A stretch of 64,000 nt of DNA. It comes from Microbulbifer litoralis (GTDB taxonomy: Bacteria > Pseudomonadota > Gammaproteobacteria > Pseudomonadales > Cellvibrionaceae). Below are positions 47,092 to 56,700 of the stretch, in pieces; position 1 is the first letter of the stretch; each line of letters starts with the position of its first letter. A program made the translations under genes and the position numbers. The DNA is taken from assembly GCF_023634065.1 (NCBI RefSeq), contig NZ_JALKCV010000001.1, forward strand, positions 434,001 through 498,000, written 5' to 3'. The notes beneath the pieces are model-generated. The model was not told the origin of the DNA. It was given only the letters and a program-made list of their open reading frames with translations, and ran no database searches.

Positions 47092-47112
47092 AAAAAATGG
47101 GCCCACGGCCCA
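47092..47112 (-). terminator. Second terminator downstream of the initiator tRNA
   Basis: On the minus strand TGGGCC, three-base GTG loop, GGCCCA, then six T. It lies upstream of rimP, so rimP likely has a separate promoter or depends on antitermination. Confidence 0.7.
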
Positions 47113-47149
47113 CTTCGACAGGTATCTGCTTACATTTCCTGCAGATACG

Positions 47150-47171
47150 AAAAAGCCCCTGACGGGGCTTT
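47150..47171 (-). terminator. Terminator downstream of the initiator tRNA and its repeats
   Basis: Minus-strand stem AAAGCCCC / GGGGCTTT with a four-base loop and trailing T run, after the second tRNA-tail repeat. Confidence 0.85.
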
Positions 47172-47211
47172 GACCGCACATCCACGCAGCCAGTATGCGC
47201 AGACGCAAATT

Positions 47212-47323
47212 TGGTAGCGAGAAACAGGCCTTGAACCTGCGACCTTCGCCCGGCTATGCCGGCCAGAGTTTGAAAGCAGGCCCGACTCGGCGGGCGGCTT
47301 CCGGCGCCTCTGGCACCTGAATT
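47212..47323 (-). repeat. tRNA-tail repeat 2 (112 bp, degenerate 3' end of tRNA-fMet)
   Basis: Starts (plus-strand order) with a copy of the tRNA 3' end complement, TGGTAGCGAGAAACAGGCCT, and T-arm, then diverges into a GC hairpin. It is homologous to 47324-47433 over its length but not to the 5' half of the tRNA, so it is no functional tRNA. Confidence 0.8.
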
Positions 47324-47433
47324 TGGTAGCGAGGGCAGGATTTGAACCTGTGACCTTCGCCCGGCCATGCCGGCCAGAGATTGAAAGCGAGCCCGACTCG
47401 TCGGGCCCTGCTAACGCCTCTGACACCTGAATT
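47324..47433 (-). repeat. tRNA-tail repeat 1 (110 bp, 3' end of tRNA-fMet)
   Basis: Immediately downstream of the tRNA gene; its first ~38 bases copy the tRNA acceptor 3' strand and T-arm with few changes. A hairpin CCGGCCATGCCGG follows. It resembles the rtT repeats behind E. coli tyrT, which also each carry a tRNA 3' tail. Confidence 0.8.
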
Positions 47434-47510
<77 letters not shown>

Positions 47511-47586
47511 ACAACTCCGGAAAGCGAAGCCTGGTTGCTCTCCGCTCCCCTGCGGCGGGTCACCCCAACCGCTCAAGAGGCTGCGC

Positions 47587-47615
47587 ATTCTAGGGGCGCG
47601 GCCCCGGTGAGTCAA
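47587..47615 (-). promoter_or_regulatory. Sigma-70 promoter of initiator tRNA copy 1
   Basis: Minus strand: TTGACT (47615-47610), 17-base spacer, TAGAAT (47592-47587), then a GC-rich GCGCAGCC discriminator typical of stringently controlled promoters. The same TAGAATGCGCAGCCTC stretch precedes the second initiator tRNA. Confidence 0.85.
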
Positions 47616-47753
47616 GTCGCGTTTGGCATTTATTTTCACACCGACCCGGGGCGCCTCGGAACACAGTATAGGTGGTGCCGGGAAGCGCTCCTAAATCCTT
47701 TTGACCGGCTTCAAACCGGAAAAGAACTTTTTACGCCACATGCGAGAAACACA

Positions 47754-47778
47754 ATTGATAAATATTCTCAATATCAAT
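47754..47778 (+). promoter_or_regulatory. Putative Fur box upstream of TonB siderophore-type receptor
   Basis: Inverted repeat ATTGATA-N11-TATCAAT. The inner TGATAAATATTCTCA matches 12 of 14 positions of the 7-1-7 Fur consensus. It is about 120 bases upstream of the receptor start. Confidence 0.65.
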
Positions 47779-47896
47779 AATATCCGCACCCCATCGAGGG
47801 CAGGCGACAGCCCTTCCCGCCCCCTTAATAGGGTTAAGGCAGGCGGGAGAAGAACTGTTGCCCCAGGAAAACGCTAAAAACAGGAGCTTCCACCGC

Positions 47897-49993
47897 ATGC
47901 GCACCCGGACCACACTGGCCCTGGCCATCTCACTCGCCTCCACTGTGGGCCTCGCCCAGGACCGCACCATCGAGGAGGAGATCCTCGTCACCGCCAACCG
48001 CACGGAAAAGCCACTGAGCACCATCCCCAACACAGTGACCCTGATCGACCAGCAGGCGCTGACCGAGCAGCTCAGCACGACCAGCGACCTGTCCACGGTT
48101 CTCGGCAACCTGATTCCCGGTTTCTCCCCCGCCCGCCAGAAGCTGACCAACTCCGGCGAGAGCCTGCGCGGGCGCAAGCCGCTGTACATGATCGATGGCG
48201 TACCCCAATCCAATCCACTGCGCAACGGCGGCCGCGACGGCCACACCATCGATCCCCTGATGCTGGAGCGGGTTGAAGTGATCCACGGCGCCAACGCCAT
48301 CCACGGCATGGGCGCCTCCGGCGGCATCATCAACCTGGTGACCCGCGAGCCCAGCGATGAACTGCAACAGAGCCTGCGCATCGACTCCAACCTGCAGACC
48401 GAAGATCTCGGCGAAAGCCTGGGCTACAACGGCAGCTACAGCCTGTCCGGGCAATTCGACAGTTTCGATCTGCTGGGCAGCGTCAGTTATCGCAATGCCG
48501 GCGTCGGCTACGATGCCAACGGCGACGTCGTCGGCTTCGATAATACCCAGGGCGACACCATGGCCAGCGAAACGGTCAACGCCTTCCTGAAAGTCGGCCA
48601 CAGCTGGGACGACCAGCGACTGGAACTGACGATCAACCGCTACGATGTCTCCGGCAGCACCGACTGGATCTCCGTGGATGGCGATATCGCCAACGGCATA
48701 CCCACTACCGCGGTCGAGGGCGACTACCCGGGCAAACAGCCGTCCAACGAAGTGACCACCGTCAACCTCCAGTACAGCAACGAAAACTTCTTCAACCAGA
48801 AGCTGCGGGTACAGGTATTTTCCCAGGATTTCGCCGGCACCTATGGTGCCACGCCCAGCGACACCTTCCAGGACCTGGAAACCTACGGCGAGACCATCTA
48901 CGACCAGTCGCAGAACAATTCCGAAAAACGCGGGGTCAAGATCACCCTGATCCGGGACCGGATTGCCGGCGCCCCGATCAGCCTGACCTACGGTGTGGAC
49001 CTGTTCGAGGACGAAACCTGGCAGCAGTTGATCCTGACCGGCCGCGCCTGGGTGCCGCCCACCCGCTACAAAAACGCGGCGCCCTACGTCCAGGGTGAAT
49101 TCACCGGCATCGATCGCGTCACCGTAACCGCCGGCCTGCGCCATGAGATCTCCCGGCTCAACGTGGACGACTTCACCACCCTCGCCTCCTACAACGGCGG
49201 CCAGACTGTCGAGGGGGGCGAGCCCGACTTCAGCGAAACCCTGGGCAATATCGGCGCGACTTTCCAGGTCAACGAGACCTGGCGGCTGTTCGCCAACTAT
49301 TCCGAAGGTTTCTCCATGCCCGACGTGGGCCGGGTGCTGCGCGGCATCGACCAGCCCGGACAGGATGTGGAGAGTTTTCTCGACCTGCAGCCGATCCTGA
49401 CCGAAAACAAGGAACTGGGCGTTGATTTCAGCGTGGACAGCTTTGCCGCACAACTGGCCTACTATGTCTCCGATTCCGATTTCGGCCAGCGCCTGAGTCT
49501 CGGTGATGACGGCATCTACAGCGTAAAGCGCGAGAAGACCGAAATCGACGGCCTGGAACTGCGCACCCAGTGGTTCGCCAGCGACCGCGACACCCTGGAA
49601 CTGCGCTACGCCTATACCGATGGACGTTACGACTCAGACCAGGATGGCCGCGTGGACAGCGACCTGGGCGGCAGGAACATTGCCCCCGATCGCCTCAACC
49701 TGAGCTGGCAACGCCACTGGAACGATCGCCTGAGCACACGCCTGCAGGCCAACATCCTGCTCGACCGGGATTTCGAGGACGCAACCGGAGCCACCGCAAC
49801 CGAGTTCGACGGCTACACCACCGTCGATGCCAGCGCGCAATTGCAGGCGCTGGGCGGGGAGTTTTCGCTCGGCCTGCAAAACCTGACCAACGAGGACTAT
49901 TTCACCTATTACTCGCAGACGGCCGGCAACGATATCCGCAACTTCAAGGGGCTCGGTCGCAGCGCGAGCCTGTCCTACTCGCGCCTGTTCTGA
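47897..49993 (+). CDS. TonB-dependent siderophore/heme-type receptor
   Basis: Outer-membrane receptor of 698 residues. ATG 47897 with AGGAG ten bases upstream is preferred to an upstream TTG. Sec signal TTLALAISLASTVGLAQD, TonB box EEEILVTANRTE, plug motifs STVLGNLIPGFSPAR, LYMIDGVPQSNPLRNGGRDG and LERVEVIHGANAIHGMGASGG-type STRUCTURE, barrel ending SASLSYSRLF. The Fur box and the following PepSY gene indicate iron-chelate uptake. The exact ligand is unknown. Confidence 0.9.
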   Translation: MRTRTTLALAISLASTVGLAQDRTIEEEILVTANRTEKPLSTIPNTVTLIDQQALTEQLSTTSDLSTVLGNLIPGFSPARQKLTNSGESLRGRKPLYMIDGVPQSNPLRNGGRDGHTIDPLMLERVEVIHGANAIHGMGASGGIINLVTREPSDELQQSLRIDSNLQTEDLGESLGYNGSYSLSGQFDSFDLLGSVSYRNAGVGYDANGDVVGFDNTQGDTMASETVNAFLKVGHSWDDQRLELTINRYDVSGSTDWISVDGDIANGIPTTAVEGDYPGKQPSNEVTTVNLQYSNENFFNQKLRVQVFSQDFAGTYGATPSDTFQDLETYGETIYDQSQNNSEKRGVKITLIRDRIAGAPISLTYGVDLFEDETWQQLILTGRAWVPPTRYKNAAPYVQGEFTGIDRVTVTAGLRHEISRLNVDDFTTLASYNGGQTVEGGEPDFSETLGNIGATFQVNETWRLFANYSEGFSMPDVGRVLRGIDQPGQDVESFLDLQPILTENKELGVDFSVDSFAAQLAYYVSDSDFGQRLSLGDDGIYSVKREKTEIDGLELRTQWFASDRDTLELRYAYTDGRYDSDQDGRVDSDLGGRNIAPDRLNLSWQRHWNDRLSTRLQANILLDRDFEDATGATATEFDGYTTVDASAQLQALGGEFSLGLQNLTNEDYFTYYSQTAGNDIRNFKGLGRSASLSYSRLF

Positions 49994-50096
49994 CCGGGAT
50001 TGACGGGCGGGCTCCTCGCTTTACTATCCTGCGCATCGCCGCAGGATAGGGAAAGGGGCGGCGACACGCCCATCAGTTGCACCGGATTACCCGAAA

Positions 50097-51224
50097 ATGC
50101 GGCAATTCTTTTTTACCCTGCACAAATACGCCGGCCTGAGCCTGGGCCTGCTGCTCTCCCTGATCGGTCTCACCGGCAGCCTGCTGGTGTTCGATCACGC
50201 GCTGGATGAACGGCTGGCACCGCACACCGTCGACTTCAACCCCAGCCCGCAACCGGCCAGTTACGGCGAGATACTGGCCGCCGCCCGCACAGCCGTGCCC
50301 GACAGCGAGCCACAGCGCCTGATGACGCCCCGCGGCGAGGCCAGCCCCTACGTGGTGCGCTTCCCCACCCCCGAGGGCGCACCCGGCCCGATCGAGGTGA
50401 GCGTCTCCCCGACCGACGCCGAAGTACTGGCCGTGCGCGGCTGGGGAAAATATCCCATGAGCTGGATCTACCGGCTCCACTACACACTGCTGGCGGGCAA
50501 AAACGGCAAGACGGTGGTCGGCCTGATGGGCCTGCTGCTGATGCTGTTCTGCATCAGCGGACTGGTAATCTGGTGGCCGCGCCGCAGCCGGCGCGGCGGC
50601 CGCTGGAAGCGGGCCTTTACCGTCAGCCGCAGGGGCAATCGCTTCCGCCTCTACTTCGACCTGCACAAGGTGTTCGGCATCTACTTCCTGCCACTGCTGC
50701 TGGTGACCGCCTTTTCCGGCGTCACACTGGTATTCCCGCAACAGGTGGAAACGCTGGTCGGCGCGCTGCTGCCTACCGAGCCGCGCCCGGCGCTGCCCCG
50801 CTCGCACCGGAGCACCGGCACCCCGCTGGACCCGGATACTGCCGTGGCGATAGGTCGCAGCGTCTTTCCCGGAGGCGAACTGAAACGCATCTACCTGCCG
50901 CGCGATGCCGGCGACAGCTACGGCCTGAGGTTCCGTGCCGCCGGCGAACCCTGGCGCAACTACGGCGCCAGCTTCGTGCGCCTGGACCAGTACAGCGGCG
51001 AAATCCTGATGGTGCGCAACGTCACCGCGATACCAGCCGGCAACCAGGTATTGCGCTGGCAGTTCCCGCTCCACAATGGCGATGCCCTGGGCCTTGCCGG
51101 CCGCTGGCTGGTGCTGCTGGCCGGCCTCACCCCCAGCCTGCTGTTTGCCACCGGCCTCTACCTGTGGTGGAAAAAACGCCGCCCGGCCCGGCGAGCCCCA
51201 GCGCTGAAACCGGCCAACGCCTGA
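50097..51224 (+). CDS. PepSY-associated TM helix protein (PiuB-like)
   Basis: Inner-membrane protein of 375 residues with four helices (FFFTLHKYAGLSLGLLLSLIGL at 4-26, GLMGLLLMLFCISGLVIWWP near 141-160, YFLPLLLVTAFSGVTLVFP near 196-215, and LLAGLTPSLLFATGLYLWWK near 340-360) and PepSY loops between. Conserved histidines occur in LHKYAG and YRLHYTLL. Such proteins accompany siderophore receptors and are thought to reduce iron or chelates at the membrane. Located 103 bases after the receptor on the same strand. A palindrome CTATCCTGCG/CGCAGGATAG (50024-50049) lies in the gap. Confidence 0.87.
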   Translation: MRQFFFTLHKYAGLSLGLLLSLIGLTGSLLVFDHALDERLAPHTVDFNPSPQPASYGEILAAARTAVPDSEPQRLMTPRGEASPYVVRFPTPEGAPGPIEVSVSPTDAEVLAVRGWGKYPMSWIYRLHYTLLAGKNGKTVVGLMGLLLMLFCISGLVIWWPRRSRRGGRWKRAFTVSRRGNRFRLYFDLHKVFGIYFLPLLLVTAFSGVTLVFPQQVETLVGALLPTEPRPALPRSHRSTGTPLDPDTAVAIGRSVFPGGELKRIYLPRDAGDSYGLRFRAAGEPWRNYGASFVRLDQYSGEILMVRNVTAIPAGNQVLRWQFPLHNGDALGLAGRWLVLLAGLTPSLLFATGLYLWWKKRRPARRAPALKPANA

Positions 51225-51265
51225 CGCGAAAGGCGCTATCATCTGTATTTTTCGCGGGAGGGAAG

Positions 51266-51622
51266 ATGCAGATCAATCACGTGCAGGTGCGCGCCACCAA
51301 TCTCGACAGGATGACCCGCTTCTGGACCGAATTGATCGGCCTGGAGCGGGGATATCGCCCACCATTCAACTCTTCCGGCGCCTGGTTCTACAGCAATGGC
51401 CGCCCGATCATTCACGTAATGGCAGTCGGTGACATAATGGGCGACGGTCCATTCGACCATGTCGCCATCGAGGGTGCCGACTACCGGCAGCTGATCGCCA
51501 GGCTGCAGCAACACAACGCCGACTATCGGGAGACGAGCGTTCCCGGCAGCGGCGATCGCCAGGTGTTTATTGCCGGCCCGGATGGACTGAAGGTGGAAAT
51601 GCTGTTTCCACAGGGAGATTAG
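51266..51622 (+). CDS. VOC-family (glyoxalase/bleomycin-resistance) protein
   Basis: Small protein of 118 residues with one VOC domain: QINHVQVRATNLDRMTRFW, the metal-ligand positions in HVMAVGD and FDHVAIEG, and AGPDGLKVEMLFPQ with the final glutamate. GGGAGGGAAG lies just before the ATG. It precedes the oxidoreductase by 18 bases and is probably cotranscribed. The reaction is unknown. Confidence 0.87.
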   Translation: MQINHVQVRATNLDRMTRFWTELIGLERGYRPPFNSSGAWFYSNGRPIIHVMAVGDIMGDGPFDHVAIEGADYRQLIARLQQHNADYRETSVPGSGDRQVFIAGPDGLKVEMLFPQGD

Positions 51623-51640
51623 CCGACAGGAAACCATTCA

Positions 51641-52669
51641 GTGAAAGCAATCGGTCTCTACAAGTACCTGCCCATCGAAGACCCGCACTCGCTGGTCGAC
51701 GTCTATGTCGATCGCCCGCAGACAGGCCCCCGGGATCTGCTGGTGGCCGTACAGGCGATCTCGGTAAACCCGGTCGACACCAAGGTGCGCGCCCCCAGGC
51801 CCGGGGAAAACGAAAAAGAGGAAAGGGCCCGTATCCTCGGCTGGGACGCCTGCGGCGAGGTGCTCGCCACAGGCAGCGATGTGGAGCACTATGCCGCTGG
51901 CGATCGTGTCTACTACGCCGGCGATATCACCCGGCCGGGCAGCTACAGCCAGATGCAGCTGGTAGACGAGCGCATCGTCGGCCACATGCCGAAAAGCCTC
52001 GACTACCCACAGGCCGCCGCGCTGCCGCTGACGGGCCTCACCGCCTGGGAGGCGCTGTTCGATCGCCTGGAAATATCACCGCGCGGCGACGATGCCGGCA
52101 AATCCATACTGATTATCGGCGGCGCCGGCGGGGTCGGCTCCATCGCCATCCAGCTGGCCAGCAAACTGGCGGGGCTCAAGGTCATCGCCTCGGCTTCGCG
52201 TACCAGATCCGGTATCTGGGTCAAACAGATGGGCGCGCGCCACGTGGTCAATCACCGCAACGACCTGCACCGGGAGCTGCGCGATCTCTATCTCGAGTCG
52301 GTGGACTACATCCTCTGCCTCAATAACACCGACCAACACTGGCGCGCCATGGCCAGCGCCATCGCACCACAGGGAAAAATCTGTTCGATCGTCGATAACC
52401 GGGAACCACTGCAGCTGAACCTGCTGAAAAGCAAGAGCGCCACTTTTGCCTGGGAGTTCATGTTCACGCGCGCCATGTACCAGACCCGGGACATGATCCG
52501 CCAACAGGAAATCCTCAACGAGATCGCCAGCCTTGTGGACCGCGGTGAACTCAAGACCACCGCCAACCAACTGATGGAACCGATCAACGCGAGCAATCTG
52601 CGCGAGGCGCACAAACAGATAGAGAGTGGGCGGACGATTGGAAAGATTGTTTTGAGCGGTTGGGAGTAA
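51641..52669 (+). CDS. Zinc-type alcohol dehydrogenase / quinone oxidoreductase-like MDR protein
   Basis: Medium-chain dehydrogenase/reductase of 342 residues. GroES-like half with VNPVDTKVRAP and ILGWDACGEVLATG; Rossmann half with SILIIGGAGGVGSIAIQLASKL as the NADPH-binding loop. Catalytic-zinc ligands are absent, so it is of the zinc-free ZADH/QOR type. GTG start with AGGAAA upstream. The C-terminus NLREAHKQIESGRTIGKIVL is typical. Confidence 0.9.
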   Translation: MKAIGLYKYLPIEDPHSLVDVYVDRPQTGPRDLLVAVQAISVNPVDTKVRAPRPGENEKEERARILGWDACGEVLATGSDVEHYAAGDRVYYAGDITRPGSYSQMQLVDERIVGHMPKSLDYPQAAALPLTGLTAWEALFDRLEISPRGDDAGKSILIIGGAGGVGSIAIQLASKLAGLKVIASASRTRSGIWVKQMGARHVVNHRNDLHRELRDLYLESVDYILCLNNTDQHWRAMASAIAPQGKICSIVDNREPLQLNLLKSKSATFAWEFMFTRAMYQTRDMIRQQEILNEIASLVDRGELKTTANQLMEPINASNLREAHKQIESGRTIGKIVLSGWE

Positions 52670-52690
52670 TAGTCACCAGCTTCCACAATG

Positions 52691-52778
52691 GATGGGCACG
52701 ACGCTGCGCTCTTTTGTCCATCCTGCACCCGGAGTTCACCAATTTTGTAGGATGGGCAAAGCGCAGCGTGCCCATCAT
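52691..52778. repeat. REP palindrome immediately upstream of RAYT gene
   Basis: Arms GATGGGCACGACGCTGCGCT and GCGCAGCGTGCCCATC pair around a 15-20 base spacer. It ends four bases before the transposase ATG. Confidence 0.88.
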
Positions 52779-52782
52779 TAAA

Positions 52783-53325
52783 ATGGACCGGAGCAATACT
52801 GTGGAATATCGCCGAGCGTATGTCCCGGGAGCCTGCTACTTCTTCACCGTCGTAACGGAGCGACGAAAACCGCTGTTGATCGATCATATTGGCCGCTTAC
52901 GCAAAGCATTCCGCCAGATTCTCACGAAGCATCCCTTTGAGGTCCAGGCCATCGTCATTCTTCCGGACCATCTTCATACCATATGGAAGCTGCCTGAAGA
53001 GGATGAGGATTATTCATCTCGCTGGAAAAAAATAAAGCGAATATTCTCTACAGGCTTTCCGAGTAGAGCCCATACGGACTCGCAAAAAAACAAACGCGAG
53101 AAAGGCACCTGGCAACGACGATTCTGGGAACACCTGATCAGAAGCGAAGAAGACTGGACAAACCATCTCGACTATATCCACTACAATCCGGTGAAACACG
53201 GATATGTAAATCAGGTAAAGGAGTGGCCATACAGCAGCTTTCACCGGATGGTGAAAAGAGGTTGGTATCCGGAAAGTTGGGGCACAAAAGTATCGAAGAA
53301 AGTGCTTGAGATGAATTCCGAGTGA
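52783..53325 (+). CDS. REP-associated tyrosine transposase (RAYT, TnpA_REP)
   Basis: Single-strand endonuclease of the Y1/HUH superfamily, 180 residues, which processes REP palindromes. Landmarks are VEYRRAYVPGACYFFTVVTERR, IVILPDHLHTIWKLPEED with the HxH-type metal site (HLH), GTWQRRFWEHLIR, and LDYIHYNPVKHGYVNQVKEW near the C-terminus, all standard for RAYTs. The start at 52783 is chosen because anything upstream is REP sequence. The TGA stop overlaps the next REP. No ISxac-type terminal gene remains; it appears intact. Confidence 0.93.
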   Translation: MDRSNTVEYRRAYVPGACYFFTVVTERRKPLLIDHIGRLRKAFRQILTKHPFEVQAIVILPDHLHTIWKLPEEDEDYSSRWKKIKRIFSTGFPSRAHTDSQKNKREKGTWQRRFWEHLIRSEEDWTNHLDYIHYNPVKHGYVNQVKEWPYSSFHRMVKRGWYPESWGTKVSKKVLEMNSE

Positions 53326-53360
53326 TGGGCACGTCGCTGCGCTCCTTTGCCCATCCTACA
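53324..53360. repeat. REP half-palindrome downstream of RAYT gene
   Basis: Single arm GATGGGCACGTCGCTGCGCT continuing to CCCATCCTAC; it overlaps the transposase stop codon. Confidence 0.85.
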
Positions 53361-53405
53361 GTACTGTCGGCAACGAAAGCCTTGCCAGCAGGCAATAGTA
53401 AAAAT

Positions 53406-53482
<77 letters not shown>

Positions 53483-53526
53483 TCAACTGTTGGCGCTTTA
53501 TTCAACTAGCGCCGAAGAGGCTGCGC

Positions 53527-53555
53527 ATTCTAGTGATACGGCCCCCGTATGTCCA
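53527..53555 (-). promoter_or_regulatory. Sigma-70 promoter of initiator tRNA copy 2
   Basis: Minus strand TGGACA (53555-53550), 17-base spacer, TAGAAT (53532-53527), GCGCAGCC discriminator as in copy 1. Confidence 0.8.
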
Positions 53556-53619
53556 GAGTCTTGTTAAATATTATCTGTATTTCGCCGGCTGCTCGCATTT
53601 TACATTGCCGGAGGAACCT

Positions 53620-53703
53620 GATGGGCACGTCGCTGCGCTCCTTTGCCCATCCTACGGCGGGGCGACACCTTCGTAGGATGGGCAAAGCGAAGCGTGCCCA
53701 TCA
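53620..53703. repeat. REP palindrome downstream of the OmpA-domain gene
   Basis: Two arms (GATGGGCACGTCGCTGCGCT and AGCGAAGCGTGCCCATC) around a spacer, 8 bases past the stop of the giant OmpA-domain gene. It may serve as 3' stabiliser. Confidence 0.87.
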
Positions 53704-53710
53704 GCCCAAA

Positions 53711-56700
53711 TCAGAGTTTGCCGATCACATTCAGGAACACACCCTGGCTGTTGTAGTCCAGCTGCGTCAGGTCGTCGGAGAAATCGGTGAAGTTGTAACC
53801 GACACCCACTTTCAGGTGTTTGCCCATATGCCGGTAGAGACCGATCAGTGCGCCGCTGCGGCTATCCTGTGCATCCGGCAGGTCGAGCATACGGCCCTCG
53901 ATCAACAGGTCCCAGCGGTTGACGAAATGCCAGTCGGCGCGCAGTACATACAGGTGCGCGCGGCTGTCGAAGAACTCGGGGTCCTCGCGGTCCTGGCTCA
54001 ACTGGCCGAGGCGGTAGGCGTACTTGGCGCCGAGGCTCCAGCGGCGGCTGATATCGTAGGTGGCGTCCGCCGAGAAGATATGGCTCTTCTGGATAAATTC
54101 CGCCGCCGTGTTCTGTACCGTGACCTGGTCCTGGGTGGGCACGTTGTAGAAATAGGTGTATTTCAACAGCGTGTTCCAGCGGTCGTTGTCCACCGGGCGG
54201 TAGGCATAGCCCATGACCGCCTCGGTAAACTTGCCGTCGTAGAACTCGCCCTGGGAACTCTTGCTGTCGGAGTAATTGAGCTTGCCGACGATGCGCCAGT
54301 CCGGACTGATCTGGTAACTGGCGGTGTTCTTCAGCAGCCAGGTCTTGCGCTCGGATTCGGTCACCGTATCCTCGTCGACCGCCGTCTCCATCGCGTCGGT
54401 GCGGTATTCCACCGCGGATGCGAGGCGGATATCCTCGGCGCTGAAGCCCATATTCACACCCAGTGCACGGCGGTCCGTCTTGGCCCCGGTGCGCGGATCT
54501 TCCAACGTGCCAGCCTCCAGGCTGGTGCCGTAATTCCAGCGGTCGTTCGGCGCCAGGTCCATACCCAGGGCATGGGTCAGGCCGGTGGACACATCGCCGT
54601 GGTTGTACTGCTCCTCACCGTAGATGCTCAGGCTGTCGGAATAGCGGCTGCGGAAACCGGTACTCATATTGCCCTTGCGCGAACGCAGGCCGGTATCGGT
54701 GCGCTCGTTGTCGAGGGTGTAGTTCAGGTAGAGGTTGGTCCTGTCGGTTACCAGGTAGTCGGTACCCAGGCGCGCGGCGGTGCCGGTATCGCCGCCGGAC
54801 ACTTCGCTGTCCAGGGTCAGCCGCTCACTGACACGGTAGGCGCCGCCGAGGCCCAGGCGGTTGTTTTCATCGCGGGTGCCGGACACTTCCACCGTTCCCT
54901 GCGCGAAACCGTAGGCATTCCAGTCCTCGCCGGAGTCGTACGACGCCTCTACCGCCATATCGGTGCGATCGCCCTGGGTCTGCGTGGCCGGAACCACCGC
55001 CGAATAATCCTCGCGGGTATCGGCGCGCGCGCCGGTGGTCACGCTCCAGCGATCGTTGATGCGATAGCCCACGGCCATATCCACCGCCGAGGTCTGCAGG
55101 CCGTACTCCTGCTCCTTGCTGTCGGCCTTCAGGCTGACATCGACGCGGCTGCCGATGGGGACATTCACACTGGCGCCGTACTGGGTGGTCTCACCGTTGA
55201 CCAGTTGCCCCGGGGCGGAGAAACCGGCCTCGCGCTCCTGGTGGTAGAAGGTACCGGAACCGCGCGTCTCCTCGAAAAAGTCGGACAGCTGCAGTGCGCC
55301 CTCAAGCCGCTGGGCACCGGCCTTGGCGTCCGGGTCTATGGGGTTTTCATTATTGAAACTGAAACCGCCGTCGTAGGAGGAGGTCGCATCCAGGTTGCCA
55401 CCCTGGCTGTCGGCCACTTCCATTTTCAGCCAACTGCCGGCGCTCTTGCGCAGCGTCAGGTCGACCCCCTGCAGTGAGGTTTCGTTGTCCTCTTCGTCCT
55501 GCTGGGTACCACTGACGCCGAGCTTGACGTGATCACCGACCCAGTAGTGGGCACGGCCACCGACAGCGAGCGTATCCATTTCCTCAAAACCCGGCGTGTA
55601 CTCGTAGCGCGCCACCAGGAACTGCGGATTACCGTTGTAGGAACCGTCCTGGATCAACAGATTGTCGTTGGCGATCGCCGATAGCGGCCGGTTCAGCAGC
55701 ACGCGGCCCTGGATATAATCGATATCGTAATCGATCACCGGCGTCAGGTTCTTGACCCCCAACACCAGGCCGGAATCCTTGTCCCGCACCTCCACGCGCA
55801 ACCGTTCGGAACCGCTCAGGATGTCCTGGTGGCGCATGAAATACAGGGAGCCGCCGGTACCGCGGAATTCGTCGCGCCCGGCGATGGTGCCCGGCTCGGC
55901 ACTGAAGGCGTCGACCTGGAAACGCTTCTCGCCGAAGCTGGTCACCGCGTCGCTTTCATAATGACCGTTGGCACCGTAGAGAGCGCGGTCGATATGCGCC
56001 AGCTCGTTGTCGGTGTAGGCGGCCTTGAAGTTGCCCCACAGGCCGTAGTCGTCGTGCTTGGAGACCTTGACGTAGAACTTGCCCGATGTGGGCGCCTCCT
56101 CGACCACGGTGGAATCGTCGCCGAAGGTCGGGTAATAGAGGTCGCTGTCCAGCCGCCGGAACAGTGCATCCGGGGATTTCTCCATAAAGTTGGAGAAGAG
56201 TTCGTCCACCGGCCCCTCTTCGGTATCCGCGCTGGCAGCCAGGCGCCAGCCCTCGCCGAAACCGCCGCTGGTATAGAACGCCAGGCGGCCGTCGTAGCTG
56301 ACGGAGTTGTCGTAGTGGGTCTCGTCGCCGGTCACCAGCGCGGCCGGGCCTTGTGTGTCGTCGGCGGCGATGGTCAGGTCGGCGATACCGACGGTAAACC
56401 AGTCGTTATTGGCAAAGCGCAGGTCGCGCAGGAAAAGCTCGCCGTTGCCCTCGCGGTCCAGCACCGCTACCTCCACCGTGTGCAGGCCGCGGGAAAAGAT
56501 CTGCTCGGAGACAAATTCACCCTGGCCGTTGACCGGCACCGGATTGCCCGCCAGCCACACGGTGTGCCCGTCCGGGATCTGCGAGCCATTGACCAGCACG
56601 GTATTGCCATCCAGCGGGATATTGCGGCGCGCGAGGCGGTTTTCGCCGTAGCCCACCAGCAGCTCCTGTTCCGGGTCCAGCCCTTCTTCCGGCGGGTCCA

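Noticed and set aside
47212-47433. Two further tRNA genes next to the initiator tRNA
   Set aside because: Only the 3' acceptor and T-arm are present; no anticodon arm or 5' half, so they are repeats, not tRNAs.
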